Origin: Agelaius tricolor
Lineage: Eukaryota > Chordata > Aves > Passeriformes > Icteridae
Reading direction: 5' to 3'
Length of the DNA stretch: 64,000 bases
Assembly (NCBI GenBank): GCA_023055355.1
Contig: JALJCS010000024.1
Location: forward strand, 6,277,501 to 6,341,500
Shown here: positions 33,645 through 47,067 of the stretch, piece by piece
How positions within the stretch are numbered: the first letter of the stretch is position 1
Layout: each line of letters opens with the position of its first letter
The notes under the pieces: model-generated
What the model saw: only the letters and a program-made list of their open reading frames with translations
Told to the model about the DNA's origin: nothing
Database searches by the model: none
Made by a program: the position numbers and the translations under genes

Positions 33645-36128
33645 AAAAAACCCCCCCACCAACCAAAACAAAACAAAAAAAAAATTATTTTTTTCCCCCC
33701 TTCCTCCTCCTTCAAAAATAATAAATTATCCTTCTATTTCTCATCACCATTGATTTGCCAATTTTGGGTTAGAGTTTTTGTACCCTCACGTCACGTTTTG
33801 GTTTGCTCCGTTCAGCTCGATGGGCCGGCCGAGCAGTGCCCCTTCCTCGCATGCTGTAGGTGGTGGTGCTGGGAGTCCTGCAACCCAGTGGGGCGGAGCG
33901 GAGCAGCGGCCTCTCCTTCCCAGGTACCTCTGTAAAGCACAGAAACTTACTGCAAAATAGTACAACTGCTCTGGTGTACATAGCCCTCTCCTTTTCCAGG
34001 TGTAAGATAACATAGTGATGCATTCATAATAGTGCAGAAATATTACTTGAATGCAGTTTTCAGTATTTCACGCACCAGTAAGTAGAATATGCATTCCTCT
34101 TACCGTAACCTACTGGTTAATAGTTTTCAGAGAAAAGGTGGGGGTGCACCCTGCCCCTCCGCCCCAACCCGCTTGCTACAATGCATGAAGAGGGAAGCGC
34201 ACGCACTCAAACACATCGCACTGCCACCACGGCACTGGTGTTGCACTTTTTTTGGATGTGCCTCATTCTGCCAAATGTCTGAGAGACCCCGGGTGCATCC
34301 GGTAACCACGACTCCGCTCCAGCTCCCCCTCCTTCCTAAGCCAGCACAGACTCGGACCGGCTGAACTGAGCCCCATTGTACCATAGTGTGAAGTTAAGAT
34401 CAAACCTAAGCATCTCCTGCGCTGTTCCGTAGCCACGCGTAACCTGCAGTCCTGGGCCAGACTCCGCATGTGCGTTGGACTTTCTCTTTGCTGCCTTTTG
34501 GGGTTTTTTTTTGTTTGTTTTCATCTTATTTTTAAGGGTTATTTTTTTTTTGTTGTTGTTGTTGTTATTTTTAGTTTTGGCTTTTGCTGAATGGTGTCGT
34601 TGAGGCGTAATGGAGGCTGCAGTTCCTATGGCAACACATTTGCACATTAATGTGCGCACCAAATCTCACCACTTCAGAGAAGCAACGTGTGACAGATAAT
34701 AGCATTTTGGGGAGCACCAGGGTGGGGGGAGCGTACTTATTATCTTAACCAGCTGCTTGTTTGATAAATGTAGATGGCCTCACTGCAGCCTTCCATCAAA
34801 GGTAATTAACTGCTTTAATGATGTCAGATTTGTGAATTGTACAATGCAAAAAGCAATGCAAAGCAGATTCGGCATGTGTCTGTACCCGGTATGTATGTAC
34901 AGTGCCTGCCAACTAAAGAATAACCAAGACTACAGCTTCTTCTAGCCTGAGATATCAACTTTTATAACTTATTTAAACAAATAGCAACTTTGCATGAATT
35001 ACATCTTGGGGGAAAAAGAAGACTGGTAGGTTTTAATTTTTAAAGCGTGGTATTAGAGGTATTACAGAAAACCATTTCTGGCTGCACTTAATTTCGGGTG
35101 GGTAGAGGGGTTTGGCTCTGCTAATACATTTAAAGGGAAAACCCCTTTATTTACTGGGAAAAACAATTATAATTTTATGAAGTATTATGTGTGTGGTGAG
35201 GGGGGAACCCCCCACCTCACCGCGATGAAGTTGGTGAAGGGGTAGAGCATGTGTTAACCACGCTTGTAAAAACAATGGAAGAGTCAGCAGGAGAGCTGCA
35301 GAAGGAAGGAGCCTTGGGGTGTGGGGAGAGGACAGGAGCCCTGGGGCAGATGGGGGGACAGACAGCACAGACCTTGGACATGGGGTGCTGTCTGTCCCAC
35401 TCCTACCAGGAGCTGCCCTTTCCTCTCCAGCCAGAAGCTTTCCCAGCACTGAGATGGGGCTGGTGGCGCTGATGGAGAGCAGGGGGCAGGGGGCTCAGCC
35501 CATCCCTGCCAGGGCCATGGGCCAGGCACTGATGCTGGGGATGGAGCAGCCATTTGGCACAACCCCAGCTGCCCTCTCATTGCTTGGCTTGGGCTGGGTC
35601 CAGCCTGTGAGGAGTTGGAGGGGCAGAGTCCCAGCGTGTGTTCCAGCAATAAGGGGGTAATGAGGATGGTGAAGGACACTGTAGCAAGAGACCATGAGTT
35701 TAATTAACAAAATTTCTCTATGGGGCACTATATTTTTAAAAGTCTTTCTATGCTGTACATTTCTCCTGAAGCTGAAATAATGTACTGTTGGTAGGGGTTC
35801 TTGTATAGTGTACAGAAATCGGCAGAATATTTTCTTGCTGCATTCAGTGATTTATTAACCGAAGTAAAACAGACAAATATGAAGTGTTAGCAAAAGTTGA
35901 AAGAAAAAACACAAAAGTTTGTGCCTTTTTTAGTTTATTTTTCTGTTGCTATATAATCACTGCACTAAAACCTTTCCAGAGGGGTAAAAAAAAAAAAAAA
36001 ACAAAAAGCAAAAACTAGTCTCTTAATAAGGGAGGAATATGTAAAGTCTAAATTGAGCATTAACTTTTTTTATTAGGCTATTTAATTAAACTAATGTTGC
36101 TGGTTTTATTTGATACCTGTGCCTTTGA

Positions 36129-36134
36129 AATAAA
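36129..36134 (+). terminator. poly(A) signal AATAAA (NAT8L proximal candidate)
   Basis: GAAATAAAACTCCACATCCTG: a canonical hexamer in AT-rich sequence about 2.5 kb after the stop codon. Downstream GT-richness is modest. Confidence 0.45.
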
Positions 36135-38599
36135 ACTCCACATCCTGTCAGAAAACCCAAACCTGGAATAAATCCCACCAGATCCCACAGACACAGAAGT
36201 ACCATCAGGTTTACCAGTATTTTCTTCTAAAATGTGTAAACTTTACCTGATGATATTACAGTATCTGATTGTAATACCTGTTGAGTTTCCTGGGGAAGAG
36301 GTGCTTTGGGAAGGTGTGGCTTTGGGGGTGCTGTCTGCATTCCTCCCCAGCACACGGAAATGCACTGATAAGGATTGAGTTGTTGCCACTTGGCCGGTAG
36401 CTGCCAAGAAAATTTATTCCCTTAATGCTTCTGCCAGTTGCTTTGTGACCAGGCTTTTTGGAAGAAATCCAGCTGGTTGCTCCCAGCTCTCCAGCCAGGA
36501 CAGCTTGTTTCTGAAGGAAAGGGCTGGCTGCCAAATAGGCTGGGATTTGCTCTCCTTGGAAGATGGCACAGGCTGCCAGAGCTGCATCCCTGGTGGAAGC
36601 TGTGGGACAGGGGTGCTGCCAAGGTTGGGCTTAAAAGCACCACATGATACTGTTGTTCTGTCTGCATTCATGGGAGGTTTCCCTAAATGCCATAGCTCAG
36701 GCACAGCTCTGGGGTCAGGGGTGCTGGGCTCTGCCCATGCCAGGCTCACCTGCTGCCAGGGAAGTGTGTGGGCAGACCACAGTGCAGCTCACAGGGTGAC
36801 ACGGTGAGGTTGAGCTGCCTTGGGCAGATCCATCCCTCTGCTCTGCACCTTCTAGGGTGCACTGGTTTAAACAAAGTGCTTGGAAAAGATCAGCACAGCT
36901 CTTTCTCAGGCCCTCAGCATCTTCTCCTGACTCTCCCCGTCCCAGCTCAGGGCTGGGTGGGTGAGGAGCAGCACAAGGTGGTTGCAGGATTGATCCCAAG
37001 CAGATGAGGTGGGGATCTGGAACTACTGCCAGTCCTTGAGTTTTGATTCCAACAGAGACCCACATCAGTGTGAGATGGGAGGGGATTTTCCTGATTGATT
37101 GAGTTTGGGGGTTTCTCTTTCCAAGGACAACATTGGCAGGAGTTGTGTGGAAGAGTGGAGCATGTCTTGGGTTTGAGCCCAAGGTTGGTAAATGTGGTGG
37201 TTAGGTAAGACCAGTTCAGATTTAGGTGAGGGTGTTTGAGCCATGTGAAGGCATTTCCCACCCTGCTCTTGCTCTGCAGTGCAGGTGGGCTCTCACAGCC
37301 CCTCGTGCTGCCTGCAGAGGTGCAGTTTCCTCACCTGGTTGCTCTCTCCTTAGACTGGGCCTTTTATTGCTAATCCCTGTGCAGGAGACACTGCTCAAGT
37401 GTCCTTTGCTTGGAGGGGCTTAGGACAGAGCCCTTGCTCCCTGAGGAAAGCAAAATTAAAAAAAAAAAAAAAAGGAAACAGAAAAGAAGGGAAAATTTGC
37501 ATTAGTGTGGCTGAGATCCACAGCCTTGGGGTTGCCCCAGCCCTCCAGCACAGCCTGGGTCATTCCCTGTGGAGTGAGTGGGAACTGCCTCCACATCCTG
37601 AGCTAACTGGCATCTCAAGCACATGTCAGATTTGGCAATAAGCTGTCTGGGAAGCTTGGCCCCTGAACAGATCCAGGCTGATAATGCTAAGCAATCAAAC
37701 CAACGAAGAATGTGGTTTCTAGTCTGACTTGAAACCCTTAAATTTGTATTTGTTGTAAATTCATGCTGTGTTTTCCCTCAGTGAAGCAGACAGCCCCTGA
37801 AGGTGCTTAGGAATGGCACCTGTGTCTCTGCTGGGAGATGCAGAAAAGTCCAGGGCATTGCCATCAGTGGAAAGCTGTTCTTTTCCCTCCCCTCTGTCCC
37901 AGTGTGGGATGCTGTCTCTGAGAAAGCCTTTACCTTTCTCCAGAAGTGATCCTGCTTCTTGGTCCCGTGCATGGGTGCAGCCTGCAGGACTCATTTCAGA
38001 ATTGCCTTTCAGCAAATGCAGGGGGCAAATGGCCCTGGGGACATCTGTCCCTGGGGCTGGGACCTGGGGTTGTTCTGCCCTGTGTTCCTCCCCATGGGAA
38101 ATGAGGATGATTCTTCAGGCCATGATGTCAGAGTTTGAGTCCCTGGGGAGGGGAGGCAGGACCAAGGGTCAGCAGTGGCTGCTGGGGCTGGGATGTGCCT
38201 GGTGGGGTCCTGGTGCTGCTCACCTGCAGCAGGAGCAGAAAGGATTTGGTGCTGGGGCTGTCCTGGGCCCTGTCCTTGCTGTGGCCACCTGGAAGAACAG
38301 AAAGTCCCATGGTCAGAATTCCCAGGGGAGCTGTGGCTCCTTGTCCCAATCCTTGCTGCTGCTGTTGCTCACTGATCCACACCCCTATGTGATGCAGGTC
38401 TGCTGCCTTTTAATTTGCCAGATTTGCTGGCTGAGGTGCAAATGGATAGAAACTGCAGGGACTTCCAAATTGCCAAACACATAAAGGCAGGAACCAGCTC
38501 TGGTTACCTCTGAATTAACAATCTCACTTTGGGTGTGCTGGGGCCTGTGTTTCATTAGTGCTGGTGTGATGCTCTTGGTATGCACTCTACTTAAAGCTT

Positions 38600-38605
38600 A
38601 ATAAA
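38600..38605 (+). terminator. poly(A) signal AATAAA (NAT8L intermediate candidate)
   Basis: GCTTAATAAAGGCATTTTAA: a canonical hexamer about 5 kb after the stop codon. Confidence 0.4.
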
Positions 38606-40555
38606 GGCATTTTAATTGGACAATAACTGGAGTCTTGCAGTGGAATATACTGCACCACATAAAGAAAATGAAGTAATGCTAAGTGTTAAGTAAGCTTTAA
38701 AATGCAAAAGGGAAATTTTCTTTTTTTTCTCCCTCAAAATAGATCCACATGGAATCTTGAGGAAAAATTGGTCTGCTCTTGCATCTCTCAGTCATAGAGA
38801 CTATGCAACAGAGCTTATCCCACCCACCAAAACCTGCTACCTGAATGGTGCTTGGGAGTATCTTTCATAGAAAGTAAATTAGGAGATTAATTTGGATAAC
38901 TGAGAGCTCAGTCAAAACACAGTATTGTTTAAAATAACAAGCTCCAAGTCAGCATTTGGAGTTTGATCACAGTTAAAATCACTGTTCAGTGCTGTTTTTG
39001 TATTGCACAATGATCACCTGTGGGAGAGAACATGCTTTTAACATCTAAATAGTAGAAGACAGGCCTAGTGAGACCAAGAGCATAACAAATACATAATGCA
39101 ACTGTAAATTTATTTACAAGTAACACGTTTGAATGCAGAAGCAGCTACTCCTATGTAAGTGTAATGAACTTACAGCTAATATTGTTTCCAATTTCTTTTC
39201 CTCCAAAGCTTAATCCTTTTGCCTTGTAATATGTATATTTGATTTTTTTAAAATGTAATTAGGTTTAACAAAGCATCAGTTGCTTTGTGAGTTGTACTTA
39301 TGATTGTGCTGGGCAGTTAGCTTTAAGCAGTTTGTGTGCTTGTGTTATTTTATTAAAGCAAAAGTCTTCTTGAGACAAATGCAGTAAAGGAAAAAAAATA
39401 ATATTTTTGGTAGTGTTAAGCAGATGTGTGGTATGCATTTGGAAAATGTCCAATGTCAGTTAAAAAAAACAAAACCAACAACAAACAGGCTAAATTGCTT
39501 CCCAGAACTGCTTGTGTTTAAGGCAGTGGCTTACTCACTCATGTCTAAATAAGAAACTTGGATTCCCCCAAACAGCCTCTTACGCTGCATCTCCTCCCCG
39601 TTGTACAAGACCAATGTGAAATGAGTCTTGTGTTTTCTATGTTCAGCATAGTATGTACTGTATCTGTAATGGGAAGTGGCTACAAGTCCTCAAAGAAAAA
39701 CGAACATACTCTAAAACAGCAATAATTACCACTGTAAAGCAAAAGAGCACGTGGGGGAGAGCCCAGGGAGATGGTTCCTGAAGGTGATGCTGTCAGGAGC
39801 ACACCGTGTGTGTGTGTGTTCCTAAGGGGTGCTGTTGCACCTGGGGAGCAGGAGGAAGTACAGGGGAAGGCCATCAGTCTCTGGAGCTGGGTGTCACCTT
39901 GGCAGAGAACCTGCCCATGTGGGGTCCCTAGAGCCGGGTCATTGCCAGCCCTGATGCAGTGCAGGCTTTTCACCAGTTCAGGGTGAGTTACTGCAAATAC
40001 CATCCCTGGTGGGAGAGACAGACATCAGGAAGAGCTGTCAGAGTCACACAGAGGAAGGTGAACACTTGTTGCCTCAGTTTTGTACCCCAGCACACTCTGC
40101 TACTGCACTTCTGGGGCTCAGCAATGGCAGAAAACAGAATCAATTGCTCCCATTTCCTGTGGAGGAAGCAGGAGTCAGCTCTGTTGGAAGGCAGTTTGCA
40201 TACCATCAGGGTAGCAATGCAAACCATTCCCCAGGCGTGGCAGGTGCTAAGGTGGGTACAAGTTATCCCTTGGGGTGCTTCAGGCTTTGAGCTGCAGCCT
40301 CCCCAGCGTGGTCCCCACGCAGCCCCGGGAGCCAGGCAGCTCCCCAGGGCCAGCAGGGTGACCTCAGGCAGGGCAGGCCAGGTGCTCTGGACAAGTGACT
40401 TGTAGGTACTTAAGTTCTGTTCCTGATGGCCGCTGTAACTGTGAAAATTAACCAGACCTGCTGTGATAAATTTGGTTATATAAGGTTTATTTGGTTAATT
40501 TTTTATAAGTGAAAACTGAAAAGATGAAAGAGAATTGTAATATGAAAGCAACTGC

Positions 40556-40580
40556 TGTAAATAATGTACGAATGAATAAA
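40556..40580 (+). terminator. distal poly(A) signal with adjacent Pumilio-type site
   Basis: TGTAAATA (40556-40563) fits the Pumilio consensus UGUANAUA and lies 12 bases upstream of AATAAA (40575-40580). T-rich and TGT-containing sequence follows (TATGTCAGTTTTTTCC), as expected downstream of a cleavage site. This is the best candidate for the end of the long NAT8L mRNA. Confidence 0.5.
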
Positions 40581-42295
40581 ATCTAAAACTTATGTCAGTT
40601 TTTTCCTAAACTGTATTGCTGTCAAGTTACTGATGTGCAGATGGTGCCTGCATCTTTTCCAGCTCCCCAGCTCCAGATGGGCAGACATCACTCATTCCTG
40701 CTTCCATTGATAAGAGGGATATCTTTTGGTGCCTCATGCTTGTCCTTAGATTGTATTTCCATGCTATTCCAGCTCCTACTGCCATGTCCAGAAGCTGCAC
40801 TCAGTAACTGTGGAGACAGCCCTGCCTGGGACCTGACTGCTCCAGGCACCTGCACTCACCCAAATCCCCCCAGGGGTCAGAGGTGGCCCTGGGGAAGGTG
40901 TCACTGGAGCAGAGGGCACAACAAAAGCACACAGTGTCTGCTCTCTACCACCAAGGCCATAAGGTGATGGGGTGAGAGTTATTGAGGATACTTTCATGGT
41001 GGGGGTGCATCCTGGGGGTTCCCCAAGCCACACAGGCCCCTTTTTCTTGCCTACACCTGTGCATTACCTTAGGTAGAAACCCATCAGAGGGCTGTTCCTT
41101 CTGTTAGTTTGTGAAACCTCACAAGGCTATTTCTGACCCTCTCTGGAGCATCTCTGTGAGGCCAAGAATCACTGACCTCCCTTTGGTCGTGGGGGGGGAA
41201 TGGGGCTCCAGCCTCCAGTCACAATGAGATGCATTTGAAATAAACTGATTGCTGCTGGAACAGCCTCTGGGCATGTGTGTTCCTGAGAACCAGTGGCAGG
41301 TATGAATGCTGCAGGAGGGCCCTGCCAGCCAGCAGCACCTCCCAGCACCATGGCCCTGGCAGCCTGGCTCTGGGTCAGGCAGGCAGCACCCCAGGGCCAT
41401 CATCCCCCAGCAGTGCAGCTGTGGGATGTGCAGGGTTATCTCGCTGAGCAGTCAGCAGCCATGTGCAGCATAAAGTTAATGCATTTGCCCTGTGGATCTG
41501 GCCCCTGTCACTTCCCCACCCTACCCAGAGGTGCAGACCCTGATAGCTGTATCTCACTCTGAGGAGGTGAACACAAAACACCTCCTGGGACTGATAGCAA
41601 CGGGCTCTGGGATTCGGCCTGGGGACAGAACAGCTGTAAAATCAGGCACGTGCACAAGCTTTATTTTATATCAGAGCTAACCAAAAAACACCTCCACCCT
41701 TAAAACTGCTTTAGTTTAGTTTTTAATAACAGAGAAGTGGCAACAAGAGCTGAGTTGGTTTTAGAAGCTGCTGCAGTGTGGGTATGCTGTGTGCCTTAAA
41801 GCACCTCAATTAACTGCTAATTGGGTTCAAACTCTCTACTAGCCACACATGGCCACATCCCTGTCCTGGCCTCTTTCATCTTTAGTGGTGAATTTCTTCA
41901 GATAAAAAAATTAGAATTCATGGAGACAAGGACTCTGGCTCCATGCCCTGTGTTCCCAGGCACACATCTCATGCTCTGGACCTCGTGATCCCTTTCCCTG
42001 TTGCTCCCAGCACAGCCACCATCTGTGTACACCTTGGTGCCTCCTAAAAAGCCAAACAAAGCAGCAGCATGGGCCCACTCCAGGCTGTCCCCTCTGCCAT
42101 AAGCATGGCCTCCCACCAGGGGTTTGGGGCTCTCCTAAAGAAAGGAGGAAGGCTGAGGCTGGAACCAGGCAGGGAGGACCCCAGGTCCACCAGCTGAGAA
42201 CATCCAGCCCACAAAACTGCTTTTTTCTTGGCCAAACACCTGCAAAATATTCCATCTGTCTACTTATATCCATCTAGCTACATCTCTTCCTCTCT

Positions 42296-42349
42296 CCATC
42301 CATCCATCCATCCATCCATCCATCCATCCATCCATCCATCCATCCATCC
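42296..42349 (+). repeat. (CCAT)13 microsatellite
   Basis: A perfect tetranucleotide array of about 13.5 CCAT units, preceded by imperfect CCATC/TCTCT sequence from about 42252. The uninterrupted array is likely polymorphic. Confidence 0.97.
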
Positions 42350-45300
42350 CCACCTTTTGCCAAGAGACACTTCTGCTCAGCTGTTGCAGAGCCTGCTTGG
42401 AGTCAGCTTGAAGTTTTCTTCCTCTCCCAAGTCTTTCACAGAGCTTTCTGTGACATTTCTCTCTTGACTCCCTTAAGCACCTCCCTGGCTCACAGCCTCT
42501 CTTTCACAAATGAAAGTATCAGTTACCACCTCTTCCATTTTAATAGATAGGAAATCCTTATGAGGGTGAAGGTGAGGGTGTTTTGTCACAAAGATTATTT
42601 TTATTGAACCTATTTAAAACACTACTGGCCAAATTTGTCAGGGAATCAGCCTATTAATTTCTCCATGGTAGGTTTTCATTCTTTTCTGTGCTTGATTGCG
42701 TTTGCAAAGTCAATAAAGTAAATCCAGCACCTGATATCTGTATAACAGAAGAGGAATGAGCATTGTAGAAAGATGAATCTTCTCATCTGGACATCAAAGG
42801 CAGGGTCAGGTGAATCATGCTCCAAAAAGCACTCATTTCTCTCCATTAATAACCAGTCCAAGACATGTCTAGACTACCCAGCAGTAAATGTCTATCCCAG
42901 AAACACCTAAGGTGAGATAAATCCTAACATGATGCTTCTGTAGAGAAGCTTAATTGCACCTGAGAACTCAGGGAAGCTGAAGGACAAATTATCATTTCTT
43001 CAACAGATATTCACTTGGGCTTTAAAGGTAAATGGTTGCATTCAGTAACCAAAGATTAAAGACTTAACAGGGAATTATATTCCTGATTGTTAAAAAATCA
43101 AAGGTTTGAAGCTGTGGTAAAGACAAATTATTTGTAAAATCTCAGGTGGTCATTAGTGTGGTCCAGCTGCACTGGTTATCTGCACTGTGGTTCCATCTAC
43201 TAGAGAGAAGTGTGAAAATCAATTGCTCACCACCAGTACTTACATTAGAGTCTAATGACTTCAGTTTTTTGACCTATACAGGAAAAAAACTGATGGGATA
43301 GGGAAAGAATAAAGAGCTGCTTTGTGTTTTTCTGCAGAGAGAAAAGTGCAATGGAAGAAAGGAACACTACACCAAACTGAATTACCTTTCACTCCTCTTT
43401 ATTTGTTTTATGCTGTCACTCATATTTTACCTTGCAGCAGCCCTGAATAATAGCCATTTAAAATCAACATCAGTTTTTCAATTCTGTTGTTTAGAGGCCA
43501 TTTTGATTTAGAGCTGCTGGACTTACTTGTAAAAACAGAAGCTCTTACATCCTTCTCTGCTGAAGAGGCCATGTTTCTCAACAGGAAAAGCTGATCTGTA
43601 TGATGGGATTGGCTTCCAAGATTAATTTTTTGTGCTTTTTCCTTTGTGGAAATGTAAAGAAAAAAAAGACAAAAAAGTAAATGCTTAAGTCTTACAGGTT
43701 GTGACTTCTTTAGGAGCAGTTTAAGGAACAGAAAGAAATGCCAGAAGTCAGTGGACCATTAAAAACACCTCCAAGTAATGTGCATTAGGAAGGTATTTGG
43801 GCAGAGCTTCAAGGGGAAGAGGATTCAGTACTGGACCAGGAGCCATTGCCAGGTGGGAAGGGTGGATCTTTCCCCCACCTGGGAAGTGTGCAAACATCAA
43901 GGAATGTTTGAGGGAGGGATGACTAAATGGTTACCAGTGCTGCTCTTGGCCTTTGCCAGGTGTGGAAGGTGGAGAACTCTCCAGTCCCACGGTGCTGGAC
44001 TCCTCCTCCTCTTAAAGCACGAGGAGTCTCCAACCTGCTGGAGAGTCATTGGGGGAGGTCCAGCCTTGAGACCCAAAAAGATCACCCCAGGAAATGGATT
44101 TAGGATTGGATGCTCTCTTCACATACTGATTTCCTTTTTTTTTCCTCCATGGATAGAGGAGCTGAGCAATCCAAGAGGTGTTTGTAGGGTTTGGATTGCT
44201 TTGGCCAGACAAAAACCCCATGCCTTGAACAATGACCTCCTGCAGAATGTCAAACCTGCACTAAGAGCTGGATTTTCCCTCCAGCCCAGCAGGTGGGTGA
44301 GAGGCTCCAAGCCCAGGGGACTTTGTGCCTCTGAAATGCAGGGGTGGGCAGGGCAGCCGGGCTCTGGGTGCAGCTGCCACTGTGGGCACATCCTCTCGTG
44401 GATGTTCACAGACACACGGGCACGGCAGAGGAGCAGCTCTTCCTTCCATTTCAGGGCAGCACACCCAGAAAAACACCACCAAAATTAACTTCAAGGTTAA
44501 CCACAGGGGAAAAAACACACTGTGATTCTGCCTCACATTGCAGAGATTAGCATTCTGTTCAAAATGCTCTCTAATGCAAGAATGATGTCTAAAGCATCAT
44601 TATTAGCCTGTATGCATGTCAATTCATATAAAAACTCAAATACATATATATTTCTGTAATGAAGACAGCTTTTTTCCCTCTTAAGAATGTATATTATACA
44701 CCCAGCTCTCCCACTGAGTCCACTGTAAGAACTGGAGATCCTCCTTTGGCATTGCTAAATGTGAATGGAATTCAAATGACAGGGAAAATTATACTGACCT
44801 ATCCCTCTCTTCATTGCCATTAAGTTTTGTAGGGGTTAATGCACTGAAGAAAAAAGGTAGCTCTGTTCATCAGATTCTGTTTCAGATAATGTTAGATGGG
44901 ACATCAGTGTCTTGGGAAAAGTGGGGAACTGAAAAAAGGGTGAGTAAATAAAAAAAAATTAAAAAGAAGGGGAAACAAATGGAAAATAGAAAAAAATCAA
45001 CCTGTAGCTAGTTTCTGCAAATACAATAGTGTGAAAACTTTCCAGTTTGGTTCCCAGACAGGAAAAATTTGTATGGCTGGCACTTGGGTACATTAAACTG
45101 CAGAAAATATCCATGATAGCTTATTAAATTTTCACAAGGCTGAGGTGTTTCTCACTGATGCTAGATCTGAACTTTTTATTATTGCAGTATTAGTCTCCTA
45201 AATGTCAATTAATACACCTAGGATTATCACACACCATCTCCTTCAGTCTGGCCTTGGGGAGGAGAACTGCAATTCCTCTTCATGCTTCAGCTCTATTGCA

Positions 45301-47067
45301 GTGTTTAAAACCAGTATTTGAGATTTTGGGCAGCCTGGCAAGATTCCCTCCCTGTGACTTGCAGAAATTGTGCATTTAGTGAAGGCAGATGCTGTTTTTT
45401 TCCCACTCCTTCTCACAGAAACACAATAGATTTTGATATGGACAGCAATGCCCTCTAGAAACACAAAGGGCATGATTCAGCTGGATAAACATGAGGATCT
45501 ACTATCATTTGAGACAGCCTGTGTTTAGATGTTTGCAGTGAGCCCAGCCAGGCTGTGAGCAGTGCTTTGGGAGAGTTTACCAGCTGGAGAGGTAAGAAAT
45601 ATTGTTGTCTTCTCCCTTACTCTTGTGCTGAGTCATTAAGATTTATTGAATGCTCTGTTTGCATGGCAAACGTGGACAAGTCACACAGATACCTTCAGCA
45701 CTTGAAAGTTATGAAGGCTAAAATATAAATATCCTTTCCCTCTCTGGGATTGTTTGTTTTCCTAGACTCTGAACATCTGAGACACACAGCTTAATCACAT
45801 GATTATCTATTATTTCTATAGTAGCCTTTTAATTAATATCAATGTCATAACACCTCTGGTCCTAAGAATTTGCTATGCCTGTGCCTAATTGAAAAAAAAA
45901 AAAAGATAGCTTTCAATAGGACAAATAATAGTGAAATGAGCAGGGTATGTGATAAAAAGGTTTCTTTGTCATTCACTTAAGCAGAAGTAATCAAAACACT
46001 TCACTATGCTAATAAACTGCAAAATTATTCATTGAGATGGCTTGTTCCTTCGTCATGTCAGAGTCTCAAAGGATTTGTCACCAGAGCTTCCACAAGATTT
46101 TCAGTATTTTTTGCATATGTAAAGAAGTCTTAAGGGAAAACAGCCCAGAAGCTCAGGCCCTACAAAAGGCTGTGTCAGATGGGTAAGAACTGTGAACTTC
46201 ATACACTTCCAGCATGCAGGTATAGAAGAATTTATCTAAGTGTGTCCTGTACTCAAAAACTCATTCTCAGAAAAATATTTTTAAGAGTTTTGTATTTAAA
46301 CTGAAGAGTTATTTTACCATGGGTGTGCAACAGCCTCCTGCTCCCTGGATGCTAAGAGCTGCACAGAACTGGAAGCTGTTCTCATTCTGCCATCACTCAG
46401 TGGCTGCCCAGAGAGCTTTGCCTGCTCTCATGTCTGGTGCTGTGGAAAATCTGTGTGAGCTGAAGCACAAGGTCGAGGTAAGGAACAATGTTTAATCTTG
46501 TTTCTTTGTTCCCTTTCCACTAAATGAGAGAATGTCACACAAATCTCTTTACATTCATTCTACAGCTAAGAGTTTGATAAAGATTGTGTGATTCTCATGC
46601 TGCAGAGCTGACAGGTCCCAGGCACTTTCACTGGTGGCTCTTGCTCTAAACAAGATGCTCAAAGCCAGCGTGGCTGCTGCTGCAGAGCATCCTCAGCAGG
46701 CAGCTCCCAAACATGGTGGGGTCACCTCTGCCCATTGCAGGCCTTTTAAAGATGGACCACGGTACCTTTGCCCCTCTTCACTTCAGGAACACCCACGGAG
46801 TGGGCTTTAAAGGAATTCCTCTGGGTCCGTGAGTCTGTAGGAGGCGTCAGGGCAGGGCAGTAACAGAGCAGAGCTTCCCACAGCACCTTGCCCAGTGCTC
46901 CTGCAGCCCACACTGTGCTCTCTGCTGCTCCACCATCACTGAGCCTCCCAAACTGCACTGGCAGGGAGTTCCTGCCATGGCTGTGGAGGCATTTGCTGAA
47001 ACTCAACACAGTAACCCTTGGTCAGTTTATTGGGATGTGAAGTTCCTGGAAGGGAAGTACCTATCAG

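Larger units (their letters stand above)
33645..40600 (+). other. NAT8L: NAT8L 3' UTR (inferred maximal extent)
   Basis: The stretch after the stop has no dispersed repeat I recognise, long AT-rich low-ORF segments and several canonical poly(A) signals. The stretches around 34.5-36.1 kb and 38.6-40.6 kb read like UTR sequence. The last strong signal, AATAAA at 40575-40580 followed by T/GT-rich sequence, would give a 3' UTR of about 6.95 kb. Earlier signals could produce shorter isoforms. No transcript data were available, so the true end is uncertain. A (GTT)n tract lies at 34550-34567 and a (GT)7 at 39806-39819. Confidence 0.5.

Noticed and set aside
39806..39819. (GT)7 tract as a Z-DNA or regulatory element
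   Set aside because: Only 14 bp, common by chance in vertebrate UTRs.
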